From positions 1 to 11,806 of the forward strand of contig JACPVB010000231.1 in assembly GCA_016191985.1 (NCBI GenBank): DNA of 11,806 nucleotides, given 5' to 3'. Below, piece by piece: positions 11,798-11,806 of this stretch; position 1 is the first letter of the stretch; each line of letters begins with the position of its first letter. Made by a program: the position numbers and the translations under genes. The notes under the pieces are model-generated. The model did not search any database. It saw only the letters and a program-made list of their open reading frames with translations, and was not told where the DNA came from. Origin of the DNA: Chloroflexota bacterium (GTDB lineage: Bacteria; Chloroflexota; Anaerolineae; Anaerolineales; Villigracilaceae).

Positions 11798-11806
11798 TCA
11801 AGCAGC

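Noticed and set aside
1..11806. Signs of a mobile island or defence system
   Set aside because: No integrase, transposase, tRNA-end repeat, toxin-antitoxin pair or nuclease-type gene was found, and base and codon use look even along the window.

Overview
The window looks like ordinary chromosome from a bacterium of moderate GC content. My best guess is phylum Chloroflexota (Anaerolineae-like). That guess rests on a combination of traits: an HrcA/CIRCE heat-shock repressor, a Ser/Thr kinase fused to a TolB-type propeller, a TgpA-like membrane transglutaminase, a GAF-PAS class III cyclase, and intergenic 7-nt tandem repeats. No rRNA or other phylogenetic marker is present, so this is an inference. 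I see no phage, IS element, CRISPR array or tRNA.

Layout. A rightward block (1-2913) holds the tail of an unknown gene, overlapped ATGA-style by a 3-methyladenine DNA glycosylase (tag). A hairpin that swallows the tag stop codon follows, then a PfkB-family sugar or nucleoside kinase and an M20-family metallopeptidase. Degenerate heptanucleotide arrays flank the peptidase gene on both sides. A leftward block (7183 down to 3093) holds the transglutaminase-domain membrane protein and, 44 bp downstream, the soluble GAF-PAS class IIIb cyclase. The two blocks converge on an intrinsic terminator at 2966-3003. A 71-bp divergent intergenic region (7184-7254) starts the last rightward block: a PAP2 lipid phosphatase, a receptor-like Ser/Thr kinase, and hrcA with its own sigma-A-type promoter and CIRCE operator.

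Functional themes. The genes cover DNA repair (tag), envelope lipid and protein processing (PAP2, transglutaminase-like protein) and sensing (kinase with an extracytoplasmic propeller; cyclase with GAF and PAS sensors). hrcA adds autoregulated heat-shock control. Its downstream partner lies beyond the window edge; grpE/dnaK/dnaJ would be usual. Coding density is high and no gap exceeds 180 bp. I do not see a clearly new multi-gene system. The points most worth checking are the heptanucleotide arrays, two promoters placed so close to start codons that the mRNAs may be leaderless, and the architecture of the receptor kinase.
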